The notes below the pieces were generated by a model. That model saw only the letters and a program-made list of their open reading frames with translations, did no database searches and was not told where the DNA came from. Of a DNA stretch of 64,000 nucleotides, positions 23,861 to 36,536 are shown piece by piece; position 1 is the first letter of the stretch; each line of letters opens with the position of its first letter. Location of the stretch: positions 37,291,724 to 37,355,723 of the forward strand of contig OX637287.1 in NCBI GenBank assembly GCA_951799445.1, given 5' to 3'. The stretch comes from Pseudisothecium myosuroides. Its lineage: Eukaryota > Streptophyta > Bryopsida > Hypnales > Lembophyllaceae. The position numbers and the translations under genes were made by a program.

Positions 23861-25676
23861 AAATATGCTCCACTCCAAGCTTTCAACAACGATGGCTAAT
23901 TTGCATAACTAAGAGGTTGCTCCACTCAAACAACTCCAAAATATTGATCCCTTTAGAGACTGAGCAAATGCAAATGTGGACCAAAGATTGGTTGCTCCCG
24001 TCAGAAGTTTGAAAAACACCAAACAAAGTTAGAAGTTGAAAACATTGCACCCATTACTGAATAAAAATGTTGTCCGTTTATAGAGTCTTGGTCTGATCAC
24101 AGTCTTGATCACTAAGCTCAAGCACCAATGAGCAAGCATAAGGTCAAAAGTTTGAAACTTGGTCAGAAGTCTTACAGTCGCTTTACGTTAGATCACTTAA
24201 TTTTGGTATCTCAACACTCAAAAATCTTGCAATCTCTTTGCACCAACACTTACATTCTTGCAGTCACAATATCCTAGTCCACTCTATCTTGTAGCGCTCA
24301 TTTGGAGCCGCTCATAGTTACTTTTTTGTGGCGATCAAACTCTTGTTCACAAGTTCAGTTGTTCTTGATTAAGCTCCTTTCACAAATCAATTGCGCTCTT
24401 CCGCTTAGCCTTGATTGATCTATTATGATCTCTTGATGTACTCTCTTGCTTAGTCTTCAATTAATGTCACAATGATCCCATTCATCCTATTGGATTAGTC
24501 TAGATCAATCACAATTAGTCTATAGTAATTGAAATATTTGTTCAATCTCACGGCTCTTATTTTTTCTTGTTCCTCTCTAGCAACCCGTCTCCGGTTACTT
24601 AGTCTCTTTGGTCAAATTGTCTCCAATTATTCACAATCCTAAAATTTGTAGCTTTGTGCATGCGTCATACATTTGCTTAACACCATCATTAGCAAAGAAT
24701 TTGCTCACAAGCAACGGATGTACATTAAAAAATGAGAAACCCTAATCCAGGTCTTTATAATAACTTACAATTGTTGCAGAATAATAATAATATAAGAATA
24801 ATATATTAAAACTTATATATAAATGAGTCCTCACAATACACACTATACAATTTTAATTTTTTTCAATCATATTTAAGTCCTTCCAAGAAATGGTCACACA
24901 CCTATCCAAGATACAAGGTAATTGTTCACTTATTTTTAAAAAATTTAATTTTAATCTTCAAAAAAACGTTTCATAATCTCCTAGCCCTTTTTATACTTAA
25001 ATAATTATTTAAGAGTCATTTTTCTATTTATACTTATATTTAGGAATAAAATATCTTATATTTTTCAAAGATTATAGAAATAGGGGTTCCCAACTAAAAA
25101 TTATAACTACAAAATGTCTCCTAGCCAAGACATAGTATTTCAACACAATGTATTGCCACCATTTTTTTTTATCTGATTTCAAGTTGCAAATAATAAAAAA
25201 TAGAATACTACCAACTGCCAAGCTACTTGAAACCTTTACTCGAGTTAGACTACAAAGTCAAAGGTCCTTGGCATTACCTTTTTTTTTTTAAATTCCTAAG
25301 TCTTGGATTTTTTTTGAGTCATAGATTCCCAATGATGTCAGTGAGATTCCCACTAGGAGTGGTAGAGACTCTGTCTAGAGGAGATCTTGATAAACCCTAA
25401 TCAATGCTAGGTCACAATTTTAGTGAAGAAAATTTTAGTAAATTAGAATAATTTGGGTACTACATGACAACTAGAATCCTTTAGTTGGTATTGATTAGAA
25501 GTTTGGTAGTCTTAGGCAGTACTCAAGTTTTTGAAAACTTGAGTTGTCGGATTGGTTTTGCCAAAATCAATGGTCTCATGAAATCCCTATGGGATCCTTG
25601 TAAGGAATTGCAAGGACATGCTTGATGGAAGCCATGCAATCTCTCGGCCATGATTTTTTTTAAATTATCATGACAA
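23861..25676. other. AT-rich intergenic DNA
   Basis: No gene or complete element is visible. A stretch near 24280-24620 has many CTC/GTC-rich words, but there is no open frame of note. Confidence 0.4.
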
Positions 25677-25678
25677 TA

Positions 25679-25938
25679 GAGTTATTCGTAAAGTACCCAA
25701 AACCGGTGTTTAAACCCCGCAGTTTTGTGAAAAAGCAGGTTTTGGGCAAAAAGTCAAGACAAAAGTGCGGATCAAACTTTCTTAAGCACCCAAATCGACC
25801 AAAAAGAAGTTTGGTCCGGACTTTGCCTGCGGTTTAGTGGTCGCCTGTGGGATCGTGGTTGCCTGCAGGGTCGTCTGTCAGAGGAAATTTGTCGGAAAAA
25901 GTCCCCTCCACATTGGGGGGGGACTTTACGAATAACTC
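25679..25938. mobile_element. MITE with TA target duplication, 260 bp
   Basis: The termini GAGTTATTCGTAAAGT and ACTTTACGAATAACTC are perfect inverted repeats over 16 bases, and TA lies on both sides (25677-25678 and 25939-25940). The interior contains a GC-richer block (GTCGCCTGTGGGATCG) and no open frame. The superfamily (Tc1/mariner-type) is inferred from the TA. Confidence 0.7.
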
Positions 25939-28857
25939 TAATGATGAAAACTTAAGATATTAGCAAGTCATACCAAAACTCTAGTTAAGATCAACTAAGA
26001 CTTTAGGATGTCTTGGTAGTAAACTAAATTTTAACTTTTGTCATTTTTGATCTAATTTTCTCATAGAAAAAGTTCTCTAATGATCTTGGATAATTCCTAA
26101 GATAGCTATTGGAAATAGATATAGCTACATGAGGTGAGTCTTAATTTAGGATTCAATTATGCGTGAACATCCAAATCCATAATTAAAAACTTTGAACCAA
26201 AATGAAAATATAAGGTACTATCTAAACCCCCTTAAAACCTAGTCAAGACCAATTGAGAAAACGGGTGTCCTTGGTAGTATCCCATTTTTCAATTAGTCAT
26301 TCCTGGAAAAGCTTCAAAGATGGCTCCTTATCAGTTATGAATAAGAGTTAGGAACAAGTTGGTCGTGTGATTTGTTTTCCTTGAAAAGCAAGGCCTTCTA
26401 CACTTTAAAAATGTCTTTTTATTGAATCCAAATTTTTTAATTATCTTATTGTTAATTTTGATTATGTGAATTTTTTTTTAAACTTTTTAATTACAGTGAA
26501 ATGGCATTCAGTTTGTAGCCATATCAAGGTTGTAATTTAGAGTTACTATCTACATGCAATATAAATCCTTTAGGATATCAAATATTTAGACATATTTGTT
26601 ATGTTGGAGTACTTTCAAGCCTTTGAGAATCATCAATCAGAATTGACTGATGATTTGTAGGGCCTTAGTAGTGCCACATATTTTCAAAATTGTCATTTTT
26701 GTCCACCATTTGCTTGGAACTAATCTCTAACTACTATTGTCTATATTGTAGGTTGAAATGCATCCTATTCCTAGGATTTCATTAAGTGTTTTGACATCTA
26801 AAGCCTCAACATTGCAATTGCAGAGTAGAGAAGGCCATTGTACATATTGTAAGATTCTTCCGACTCAAACAATATTGTTTGGATCATTGTAATCGGTGCC
26901 TGATGTTGTCATGACTACAAATATATTAAGTTTGGAGGGCACTCTAGAAGCCATAGACAAAGAGTGGAACATAAAAGACGTGTACATCAATCATATGATA
27001 GACCCTAAAAATTCAAATTAAAAAGGCTTTATTTCTCATCCAAAAGCTTGAGCACTAAGTAGTCATAAAGGATGAAATTTGTGGCTTGATTGTTACCCTT
27101 TATTTATTGATGAAGGTTATCAACCTGCCATCTATTTGTGATTGTTAACAACATATTGAAAACTAGGATAATGAATTTATAATATGTTTTATATTTTCTC
27201 ATGAGTATCATTGTACTTTGAAGGGTTCCATTCTTGTCAATATATATAGTTTGGCCAAAATGTAAGAAACATTGGTGCCCTTTGCATGCATCAAAGATTT
27301 CTACATTCTTTGTATGACTTATGTCTTAATCTAATGAACTTTTAGAATTTGGAGTCTCTCGTGAATCTATCACAATCCAAATAAGTGACTGTCACTTTGA
27401 GCATTGATGATACCATTTGGCTTGAGATTGGAGGGGACAAGGACTTGATATATATCAACATATTAGAAATTAATGGTGACAAGGCCAACATCATGGAAGA
27501 GTTGATTTTGAATCTTTTGATAGGGGGCATTATGGATTATATTCCAAAGCCTAAGTAAAATGCCTACAAGGATGTTATGATAATTGTGAAGAATTTGAGT
27601 GTTCTAAATTCAATATCCATATTAAATTAAAATTTCTGAAGGCTTTATTCTTCATCAATTTTTTGATGCTAATGTTTATTGTTTGCAATGATTTGGAGTT
27701 GGCAAGGTAAACAAGTGTCCAAGTTTAGATCTCATCATTGCAAATTGCCCAGAGAATTTGTTCCAGTGTATGTTTGAGCTAGAGACTTCAGCAATCAATT
27801 ACAATAGAAAAAGTAGAAATTGACATTAGATGTGATGATATTTTGATGAATTTTACAAGCCAATCCAATTTGGCGATGAATGGTGAAAGACCTTGGCCCA
27901 AGGTTTGAGGAGGATTTTTGATTTTTTCAATTGTTTATTGAAAAAAATCACTAATGTAAGAAATATACATTGTTGGTGATTGTAGCTCATTAATTGGGAA
28001 GTTTTGAATTTGTGAATGTTTTGTTTCTATCCAAATTTTTCAAATTTTATTTATTACATTTTGAAGTTGTTTAATGAATATTATTGTGCTTTTTGATGTA
28101 GATGCCAAAATCAAAGCATGCAAAGGCCTAGGCCATCACATTATGGGACTTCTGGCCTTGAAAGGAGACACAAACATTTTCAACATCATTCTAGCACTAG
28201 AAGAAAAATGTGTCCACTACAACCAGCTAAAATACGACTAAGTGTCCTATACAACTATCTTGCGATTGTAGGCCTCTCTATTTGCACCAAATCTTACTTC
28301 ATTGTTTTACTTCATTAATGCATTGTTTTTAGTCGCATAGTAGTCACAGAATGAAGTCTTTAAAATTATTTTAGTTGCAAAGCATTTCCTAGAATGAAGT
28401 GTACTGGTATACATTGTTTTAGTGGCAAAGTAGTTGTTGAATGAATTATAGGATTATAAGATTTGTAACAAAATTCAAATTTAGAATGAATGTGAGCTAT
28501 TCTCCATCTAAAATTCTTCACAATTGTTGATGTGGACAAACCTCCACTCTGTGGAATCTACTGTGTTAATCCAAAAACAACTAGGAAACAACTGCAATTG
28601 TAAAATGAACAATCATTTCCTAGTTGTTTTGTAGTTGTTTCCTAATTACTGTCATTTTAAAATGACAATAATCATTTCCTAGTTGTTTTCTAATTGTTTC
28701 CCAATTACTATCATTTTCCAACTTTGTTTTGTAGTTGTTTCTTGATTGTCTTGTATCGATTGTCCCATATCAATCGTCAAGACTCAAGAATACCAGGTTA
28801 GGTTGGACAAATAACACTTGTAAGTTGTACTCTTATGTAATGAATTCTATTAATAAA

Positions 28858-28975
28858 ACAACAAGATTTCTATATTTTTTTAGATTTCTATAGTATGTAG
28901 ATTTCTACATTTTTTAGATTTCTGTAGTGTGTAGATTTCTAAAATTTGTAGATTTTTACAGTCTATAGAAATCTA
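28858..28975. repeat. AT-rich minisatellite in the CACTA element
   Basis: Variants of TAGATTTCTA with short spacers are repeated about seven times. It lies inside the CACTA-type element. Confidence 0.6.
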
Positions 28976-29180
28976 AAGAAATTTAAAATCCAAGAAATTT
29001 TATAACCTATAAAATTGTAAAATTTCTTAAACTAGTGAAATCTATTAAATACCAATATTCAAATTTTTGAAGTCTAAAAAAGAAATTAGATCTAAAATTC
29101 TGAAATTTGCAAATCATTGACGTTAGAATTTCAAAATCTATAAGTCACAAATAAGTCGCACATGAGTCACAAGTGAGTCA

Positions 29181-29290
29181 CAATGAAGTCATAAGCAAGT
29201 CGCACATGAGTTATAGACAAGTCACAATGACAATGAAGTCATAAGCAAGTCGCACATGAGTTATAGACAAGTCACAATGACAATGAAGTT
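29181..29290. repeat. Tandem repeat, 50 bp period, in the CACTA element
   Basis: CAATGAAGTCATAAGCAAGT starts at 29181 and 29231, with a partial third unit at 29281. The two full units are nearly identical and therefore recent. A 9 bp repeat (ACACCAATG) at about 29554-29585 lies just outside the element. Confidence 0.8.
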
Positions 29291-30072
29291 ACAAATGAAT
29301 CGCAAACTAGCCACCAACAATTTGCACATAAACAAACACCACATAAGCAACCACGTCAGAAGAATTCATCAGCAAAGTTTCAAGTAGGCTGTCAGAGAAA
29401 CAACCCCTCTGTCTTTTGCAACTACAATTCCACATACAACTTATCCGTAGTGACTCCAAGTTTCCAAAATATCACCAGTCGCAAATGTTCATGCAATTAA
29501 AAAACCAGTTATTCTTTGTCGTTGCAAAAAACCTCGTTTTCTTTTAGTGTAGTACCAATGACACCAATGACACCAATGACACCAACATGAGTGGATCTAT
29601 TGGCGACAATGGTCATTTCAAAAATCCTTGATATTATATTAGTTACTCCTCATAAGATTGTAAATAAATCCAAACTGACTATGTAAGTTTTTTTTTGTTA
29701 TTTTCAATAGTGGTGTTAAATTACTAATTTTTTGTATGTGATTGTTGATTCTTATTAAATGAATTATGGAATTGCAGCTTTGAATATACAATTTGACCTA
29801 TGTAGCTCAGGGAGCCATCTTAATCTCATATGTGTTAAAAAATCCAATGAAGACATTTGAGTTTCCGGTGTGTATATATATGGAAGAAATTGCATTGGCT
29901 TTTGTAGATTATTTATGATTAAACTATTCATAAACCTAGAAAAGTCAATTACACCCTTAATGTCTTAAACTTTGTTGATGTGTTGGCATCTAAGGGTGAC
30001 GATGAGCTAGACATTGATCGTAATGGGACTTCTTCTAGCTCATCTCACTTGGAATTAGAGTCATTTGAATGA

Positions 30073-32639
30073 ACTAGAAAATAAGTATGATAGTTTGATG
30101 TGAATTTTAATTTAAATAGGTATTTGTGTGCCTTTTGATTATAACTCAAGTTTGTATTTTGATTTCTACTTGATACATTTTATCTATTTCAAATTAATTA
30201 TTGGATTATTTGAAATTTTGTGATTATAAATTGAGTGAAAATCTCTATGGATCATTAATTATTATATGAAGTCTACCTCCATTTACTAAAGTCCTAAAAT
30301 TTGAAACTAATAGTTATAGGTCCATGTATTTAAAAATTATAAAAAAATTCACACTCATAGGCTCATTGGCTTATGCTCATATGCTTGCTTACTAGCAACC
30401 CTGTTAATCACATTGAAGCGATTGATAAAGCTTTTTTTAATTTGCCAATATAAGAAGATGCTTTCATGACTTTGATAAACATCATAGAATTCTATTCCAT
30501 TGTCCTATTTGAACAGAGACACTTTGGCTGCAACATTCACCAATCAGTTATTTAGTTGATTTTCAATGAGGTCCCTTCCATTACTTTTTTTTTCTTTTAG
30601 GAGATTTGTAACCTTCAATTAAAATCAAGTGAAAAAACAAAAGGACAAAAAGAAGTTTGAATTCCAAACTAATGTGGGCACGTTAGTGGTGAGAGTCGAG
30701 GCTAATTTCCATCTAGGAAGCAAAAGACTACTGGAACAAAAAAACTCATTCTTGCACCATGTAGAAAAGAACGTTGAAAAAACATCTATGGTGAAACTTT
30801 TAGATTTTTTGAGTATGTTCTATATTCAATATGAATTTTTTTCATTTTTTTCCTAAAAAATCCAAGGTAATTTCAGATTTTTCCCAAAAAATTTGAAAAT
30901 TCCGTGACTTGTAGTAGACACATGACTTCATCTATAAAAAATAAATATAAAACTTTTCATTTATATCTAGTTGGAAAATGGCAGTGTACAAAGTGATAGG
31001 CAAGGAACCTTCAAATCAGTGGTCATAGGCCTGTCCTTATAGGGTTAAGAGTTAAGTGGTGATGGGTGCTCCCTCCCTAACATCAATCCCAAAATATATT
31101 AATTTTGCCTGATTCGCCGGAAGGCTATGGCCTTGCCATAATAAGAGCTAATTCTGCGACACCCAATTCCATGTGTGGAAACAGGGAAATAAATTGGATT
31201 GGAAAATGTTGAATTTTATATAATTTTTTTTGGTGGTCGAGTAAGAGTTGTGACATGTGGGATACTCTAGTGCTAGACAGAGAGCTTTTCAGATTTTGCT
31301 TATGGCTACAATTGCTAAGTGTTGTCACAATATGTTGCATACTTGTAATTTTTTGTGCAAGGGTACACCAACATTGACTTTGAAATTTTCATGAATGGAA
31401 CTATATTCCAGTCATTTACATCATTGTCTTCTAAAAATGTAAGGCAAAAACGAGTCAAAGTGAAAGTCACAATTCACAAATGAATGCAAGTGAGAGTCAC
31501 AAATGAACACAAAACATTTCATTGACAAGGGAATTGAACCCTCTAAGACTGTCCAATTTGCAGTATCAATGTTTTGCAAACTACAAAATACACAAGACAC
31601 ATTCAAAAGATTAGTAAAAAATTAGAAATGAACAATAGTGACCCATGCCAAGTCGCTGTCAAAGCTACCCTGTACTCCTGCAACTCCCGCAGTAGTGTCT
31701 AAAAGTAAGTGGCCAAGTTGCACTAGTGTCATAGGCAACACGATCCAACGCTGGAGCTTGAAATCAAGGTTAACTTGAGTTGGAGAGCCAACTTAACCTT
31801 ATGGAAACTAAGGAAATGAAATGGGATTATAAGGATACTGCTCCTAGTTTGCTATTGCTCCTACTTTGCACATCCCCTTGCCGGCCAACCTTAACGATAT
31901 TTTTCCATTATTCAATTGCATCTTTGTAAGGGAAATTGTCAAATGAAAAGTACTTTTGGCCAAACATGTGCACAACAAAGGGCAAATGTTTCCCTCATCT
32001 ATTTCTTTGGCAAGATTTGAGAAATTTTAGAGTAGGAAAACACCTCTCATCCTCAACTAAACCAAGAACAAACAACATCCTATTTCAGCAAGTTTAAAAT
32101 ACTCTAAAATCAACTAATTCAAATGTTGTGATTGGAAAAGCTTCCGCCAAAGCTTAATGACGAGATTAATGTAGAAGGGCGGCCTACAAGCTACATCCAA
32201 ATTGGCCTTCATTGTCATTGTGACTTTGAACAAGCTCGCCTAAATGTCCAAAAGATATGCTGACAACAATTCAGGGACGGTATATTGCTTCAATCCATCA
32301 AAGAAAGGTTGGCCTTTGTTCATTGCCTTTGCCACAGCATAGAATTTCTTGAGCACAGCCAAATGGTGCACAAAACTCTCCTCTGCCCCATCCTACCACC
32401 ACTATTGTGGATAGTTTTTTCCAAACGCATCAAGAAAGTCCTGTTGGGGGAACCTCTAGTCAAATTCATCACAAAGACATTAGGCAATCTCAACGCATTA
32501 GAAGTTTTATAGTGTATTAGAAGGATGTTTAAGCTTCAAGGCTCTTGAAAAGGACGTTGAAGCACACTCGCAGATCACAACCAATCAAACAAGCAAAAAT
32601 CAAAAAGCAAGAAAAAAAATGGGAAATTTAAGTCCAACA
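30073..32639. other. AT-rich intergenic DNA with an orphan TTAA-type end
   Basis: No complete gene is seen. A lone GTCCTTATAGGGTTAA at about 31033-31048 resembles the right end of MITE family 2 (6430-6657), but no partner was found upstream. The - strand between about 32150 and 32500 reads as protein-like in pieces, with stops. I do not recognise it. Confidence 0.35.
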
Positions 32640-33135
32640 ACTGAACTACTACAACCTTGCAGTTCTTGCAAAGACAACAATACTTGACAAAAACAATTTG
32701 TAACCTAATAATTACAAAGGAACCCAAATTGAAACACATATGTCATAAAGGAACCCATAGTCTAGCAGCTCCTATAGTCCACCGTAACTTGACAAAAATA
32801 TAAATGGAACAAAAAAATTACAAAGAACCCCAATCTAGCAACTCGTGTACAACACTGTCACTTGAGGAAAAAAATAGAACACATAAGTCATGGAAGAACT
32901 CCAGTCCAGCAGCTCTTGCAAACCACCTTAGCTTCACAAAAAAATGGAACACAAAAAGTCACAAAGAAACCAAGTCCACCAACTCCTGCAAATCACCGTT
33001 ATGGGACCCAAAAAAAATGGAACACATAAGACCATAAAAGAACCTATAGTCTAGTAGCTCCTATACACCATCGTGACAAGCCAAAAAAAAATGGAACACA
33101 TGAAAGAGCTACAGACCAGCAGCTCCTGCAAAGCC
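32640..33135. repeat. Diverged minisatellite, about 73-78 bp period
   Basis: Words such as AAAAAATGGAACACA, RAAAGAACYC and AGCAGCTCCTGCAA recur about six times in the same order. Units differ in length and by many substitutions. The array lies just downstream of the broken hAT-like gene (which is on the - strand). Its relation to that gene is unclear. Confidence 0.6.
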
Positions 33136-33405
33136 ACTCAGAGAAGGAACCCAAAACTGGAATTAAAAACACATTAAAGACAATTACAAAGCAAGCATTG
33201 CGGTGAACTATAGATGGAAAGCAAATCATAAGAGGAAAAAAATGGGAAGTGGAGATTCTTACCTGAAAACTAGCACTCTATGTTGTCCTGAAATCAATCA
33301 AATTCCTCATGCGTGACAAATAGGTGGTTCCCCGTTTGCTTGTCGTGGCATCTTGCAAACACATTGGTCTGTCCAAAATCAAACAACAAGTGGGAAATAC
33401 CACTA

Positions 33406-33762
33406 CATCACAAAATTTAGACCCTACTATTTGGCAGCAATTATTGTGCAGTTATCGTTGTTTCATGGGTTCGTACCATAATCGCACTGACTCAGTGTAT
33501 TTTTATGCATTGAATCAGTGCGAAAACAATGAATATCAATAGCGTAATGTTTATGTACTTTAACTATATGATTGCTGTGCAGTTTTGACACAACAATTGT
33601 ATAGTTAAAGTACATAAACCGTACGCTATTGATATTCATTGTTTTCGCACTGATTCGGTGCGTAAAAATACACTGAGTTAGTGCGATTATGGTACGAACC
33701 CATAAAACAACGATAACCGCACGATAATTGTTGCCAAATCGTAGGGTCTAAACTTTGTGATG
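33406..33762. mobile_element. Near-perfect palindromic (fold-back) MITE, 357 bp
   Basis: The left end is CATCACAAAATTTAGACC and the right end reads inward CATCACAAAGTTTAGACC. The arms pair almost throughout, for example GCGAAAACAATGAATATCAA with its complement near 33630-33650, leaving a loop of about 30 bases near 33580. TA flanks both sides (33404-33405 and 33763-33764). It has no gene. A transcript across it would fold into one long hairpin. Confidence 0.8.
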
Positions 33763-33868
33763 TATCTCTAGGACGTGGTTGCCACTGCAAAGGGATTTTA
33801 TCATACGACAATATAACTAGTTCATTGTAGGGTTGGAAATCTACCTTGCCGTAAGCTATTGAGGAACA

Positions 33869-35668
33869 TTAAGGTAAGTGCACCTTGCAAAGCTTCACCG
33901 CTTGCATAAAATCACATATAAATAGATCATGTGTGTGTGCCAATTTTATCAAGCACTCAACATTGGCCAACAAGTCAAAACTATCGGCAATTCCAGCCTG
34001 TGGTTTGTGACTAGGAGCGACAGTCATATTGAGCCCCATTTTCACCAGAAGGGTTTGGTACTTAGACAATATTCTTGCAACTGGACTTCTTCTTGAAATC
34101 CATCGAGTATTCACATTTTTTACCATCTTGTTTCCTTTAGTTTCTATAAAATGAGATAACCTCCGCAACTTAGCATGATACTTGTTGCTGCGACAAAATA
34201 GGCATAAATAGACTAGAAGAGCCCTTCTAGTTGAGATACCATCGGCCATTGGGAATTTGGCCATTGTCTCCACCATGAGGTTCAGACGATGATTCGCACA
34301 ACTCACCCTAATGAGAAAAGGAGCCCATTTCTCACCAATATGGGTTGTCACTCCTATCTTTGGTCCTTGAAATGTGGACTCCGTTAGCGCCAAAACAGAC
34401 TAATTTCTAGAAGTGATTTCCTCACGAGACAAGTTCCCTTCTTCCATCAGAGCATGTATGATTACTTCGATTAGATGATTGGCTGTACTACTCTCCAAAA
34501 TACACGACAGGTGCAAAAGATGCGGCACTCTCTCCCAACCATTAGAAGAAATTTGAGGCCTCTAGAAGACTGCAAGTTCCCAAGGCGTTCCTAGCCTGGG
34601 AACTTTGCCACATGCGCAGTCTGACGTGGTCGAGAAAGTGCGACATCATATTTTATAAAGAAAAATAATAATTTAATTTAATTTAATTTTTTTCACTTTT
34701 GGATAAATTTATTTATATTTAAAAAATAAATAAATTTTTTGACAGCATTACTGATGGTTCAAAACAGAAAACAGCGAAGGGGAACGGCCTTGAAATGACC
34801 CTCCGGAGGCCTCAAATCTCTTCTAATGTTTCCATGGCATAAACTAGCTTGGACACTCACTTAAGAGGTATTATCCACGGCTGTCACTTCTTTAGCACTA
34901 ATTAAAATTATGTTGGCAACCTGAACAATACTTGATAGCGGCATGAACACATCCATACAAGTGTTCACTCATTTCTCAACTCCTGGTTTCCAACCAATAT
35001 TTTCTGGGGAGATTTTTTACCTTTAACTGTCGGAGCAACTGTTCTTGTCACTCATTATCGCACATCGGAAGACCATGAACCAAAATATAAAATAAGGTTG
35101 AGAATTGAACTCCTTTTTTCTTCATGTTGTCCTCCAAGCCTCCAAGCAACTGCTTAGCCATGGTGCTCGCGTGCTTCTGCCTTGCCCACAATTTGCACAA
35201 TTGCAAGTGCTTGCAATCACACTTGATGAAAATGTCGCCCTTCTTCAAATGAGGTTTTGGGATGCCATCCTCTTTGCAAGTACTTTTCCCTTGGTGTTTT
35301 TCTAAGTTGTCCAATTTGGAGACCATCACTTTGTGCCTATTAGTGATCGTTGTACAGTTGTAGCAAACGACTTTAAGAACATCTCTATGAGAGTAAAATT
35401 CATCCTCAGTCTGTGCAAATTTGTAGGCCCAAACTTCTTGCAATTGCCAGCAATGGGTGATTGTACTAGGGGCAATCTTAGTTTTCTTCTGCCCTATCGC
35501 TACCACCAATTTGCTTCTCTTCCCCGCCAAAGGACCCTCACAATTGCTCGCGTTCATAGCAATTGGAGACACCATAGTCACCTCCGAAGTTGGGCATTTA
35601 CGGGGCGTAGGATGCGAAATGGACTCCTCCAGGTACGTCTCTAAAATGTGGGTGTTACTCGGCATCAA
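33869..35668 (-). pseudogene. hAT-like transposase gene, broken
   Basis: Two - strand blocks belong together. The upstream block (35048-35668, 206 residues) has a Cys/His-bearing region (VVCYNC, then NLEKHQGKSTC and IKCDCKHLQL) like the zinc-finger N-terminus of hAT-type transposases. The downstream block (33869-34393, 174 residues) carries CANHRLNLMVE and NVNTRWIS, words typical of the hAT catalytic-domain region. Reading frame continues upstream of 34393 but meets a TAG stop. Frame changes occur near 34830-35047, and a MITE (34540-34828) sits inside. I see no C-terminal dimerisation region. So this is an inactive relic or a fragment. A host-recruited zinc-finger gene is an alternative. Confidence 0.6.
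34540..34828. mobile_element. MITE inserted in the hAT-like gene
   Basis: The termini are CATTAGAAGAAATTTGAGG and the near-complement CCTCAAATCTCTTCTAATG. The interior is AT-rich with a run of AATTTAATTT and no gene. I could not identify a clear target duplication. A related right half occurs at about 58590-58785. Confidence 0.6.
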
Positions 35669-35795
35669 ATATTTTCCTAAACCATTGGTATTATAGCTAG
35701 ACCTGAAAATTCTCGGGTAATTTCAATCGGGGCTCCATGAGATCACCACACATGCCTACACTCCAACACCCCAAGCCAACAACACTGCAAAAAAA

Positions 35796-36536
35796 GGGTC
35801 ATTGCAAGAAAGACCGGTCCTATTTACTAGTTACGGAGCGAGTGACTCTCTTGTCATCCACTATAACTTTGAGGCAAAAGTCCAATGAACATGAAATTTT
35901 TATTAGAGATATCTAACTAGATGGTAATCAAATCCCTTATTTTTTAGAAATTAAAAAATATCATTTTGTATTTAAAAATCATTTTTGTTAATTTGTCACA
36001 ATGTAAGCTTTAGGGTTTTCTACTACGTTGGGAGTCCCCAAATTTAATGGTCTAGAGCTGAAATCTTCATGGTCTATTTGCATAGTAGAAAAGCATATTC
36101 CTATCAAAAGAAATCTAAAAATATATTATTTTGTGTCTTCCTCATGAGTGCAGACAACACTCCCATTGCATACAATTTCTGAATAATGAAGATGGTTCTA
36201 CGATCAATATTTTGGTGAAATCTCATCACTATGAACTATTCCCAAGTAGTCAATTTTTAGTTTTAATTTTTTTTTTCTATTTTTTACAAATTAAAATTGT
36301 AAAATTACAGTGCAAATATCCATTTTCTTGAGATTTTGGACTTTTCTAGTTCTCCTACTTAAGGAATTTTTTTATTATTTTCCTTCATAAGGTACCTTCT
36401 TCTTAAAGATGTATACATTAAGCATATTTTTCACATTTTTTAAAAATTGATTTCTAATTTTAAAGTACTCCCAAAAGAAAAAATGAGTACTATGGAAAAC
36501 GCTACGCTTTTTGAATGGTCTTTCTTGCAATGACCC
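35796..36536. mobile_element. Candidate DNA element with perfect 20 bp terminal repeats
   Basis: GGGTCATTGCAAGAAAGACC at 35796 and its exact complement at 36517-36536 bracket 741 bp of AT-rich non-coding DNA. The flanks (GCAAAAAAA and ACAAACGAC) do not give a clear target duplication. The superfamily is unknown. Confidence 0.55.

Larger units (their letters stand above)
28195..29549. mobile_element. Non-autonomous CACTA-type element, 1355 bp
   Basis: The left end is CACTAGAAGAAAAATG and the right end is CGTTTTCTTTTAGTG, whose reverse complement is CACTAAAAGAAAACG. The 3 bp TAG flanks both sides (28192-28194 and 29550-29552), the duplication length expected of CACTA (EnSpm) transposons. The interior has no transposase. 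Instead it carries repeated words (TAGTTGTTTYC..., TAGATTTCTA, and AGTCACAA-type repeats), as sub-terminal regions of this superfamily often do. Confidence 0.7.
26800..30072 (+). pseudogene. Decayed coding remnant of unknown family, split by a CACTA element
   Basis: Several short blocks on the + strand read as protein-like sequence: about 27400-27555 (an acidic, Ile/Leu-rich stretch), 28102-28194 (a stretch ending at the CACTA insertion), and about 29965-30072, which ends with an acidic Ser-rich tail (DDELDID..., then SSSSS) and a TGA at 30070-30072. Stops and frame changes lie between them, and only some junctions could be introns. I do not recognise the protein. It may be a once-real plant gene or an unknown transposon gene. 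No start codon can be chosen. Confidence 0.3.

Noticed and set aside
29181..29290. CRISPR-like direct repeats
   Set aside because: There are two and a part tandem units without spacers, in plant DNA inside a CACTA-type element.
26800..30072. An intact spliced gene across this interval
   Set aside because: I could not build a continuous frame with consistent GT-AG junctions, and stops interrupt each protein-like block.
31033..31048. Second copy of the 228 bp TTAA MITE
   Set aside because: Only one terminus (GTCCTTATAGGGTTAA) was found. Without a partner end a full element cannot be claimed.
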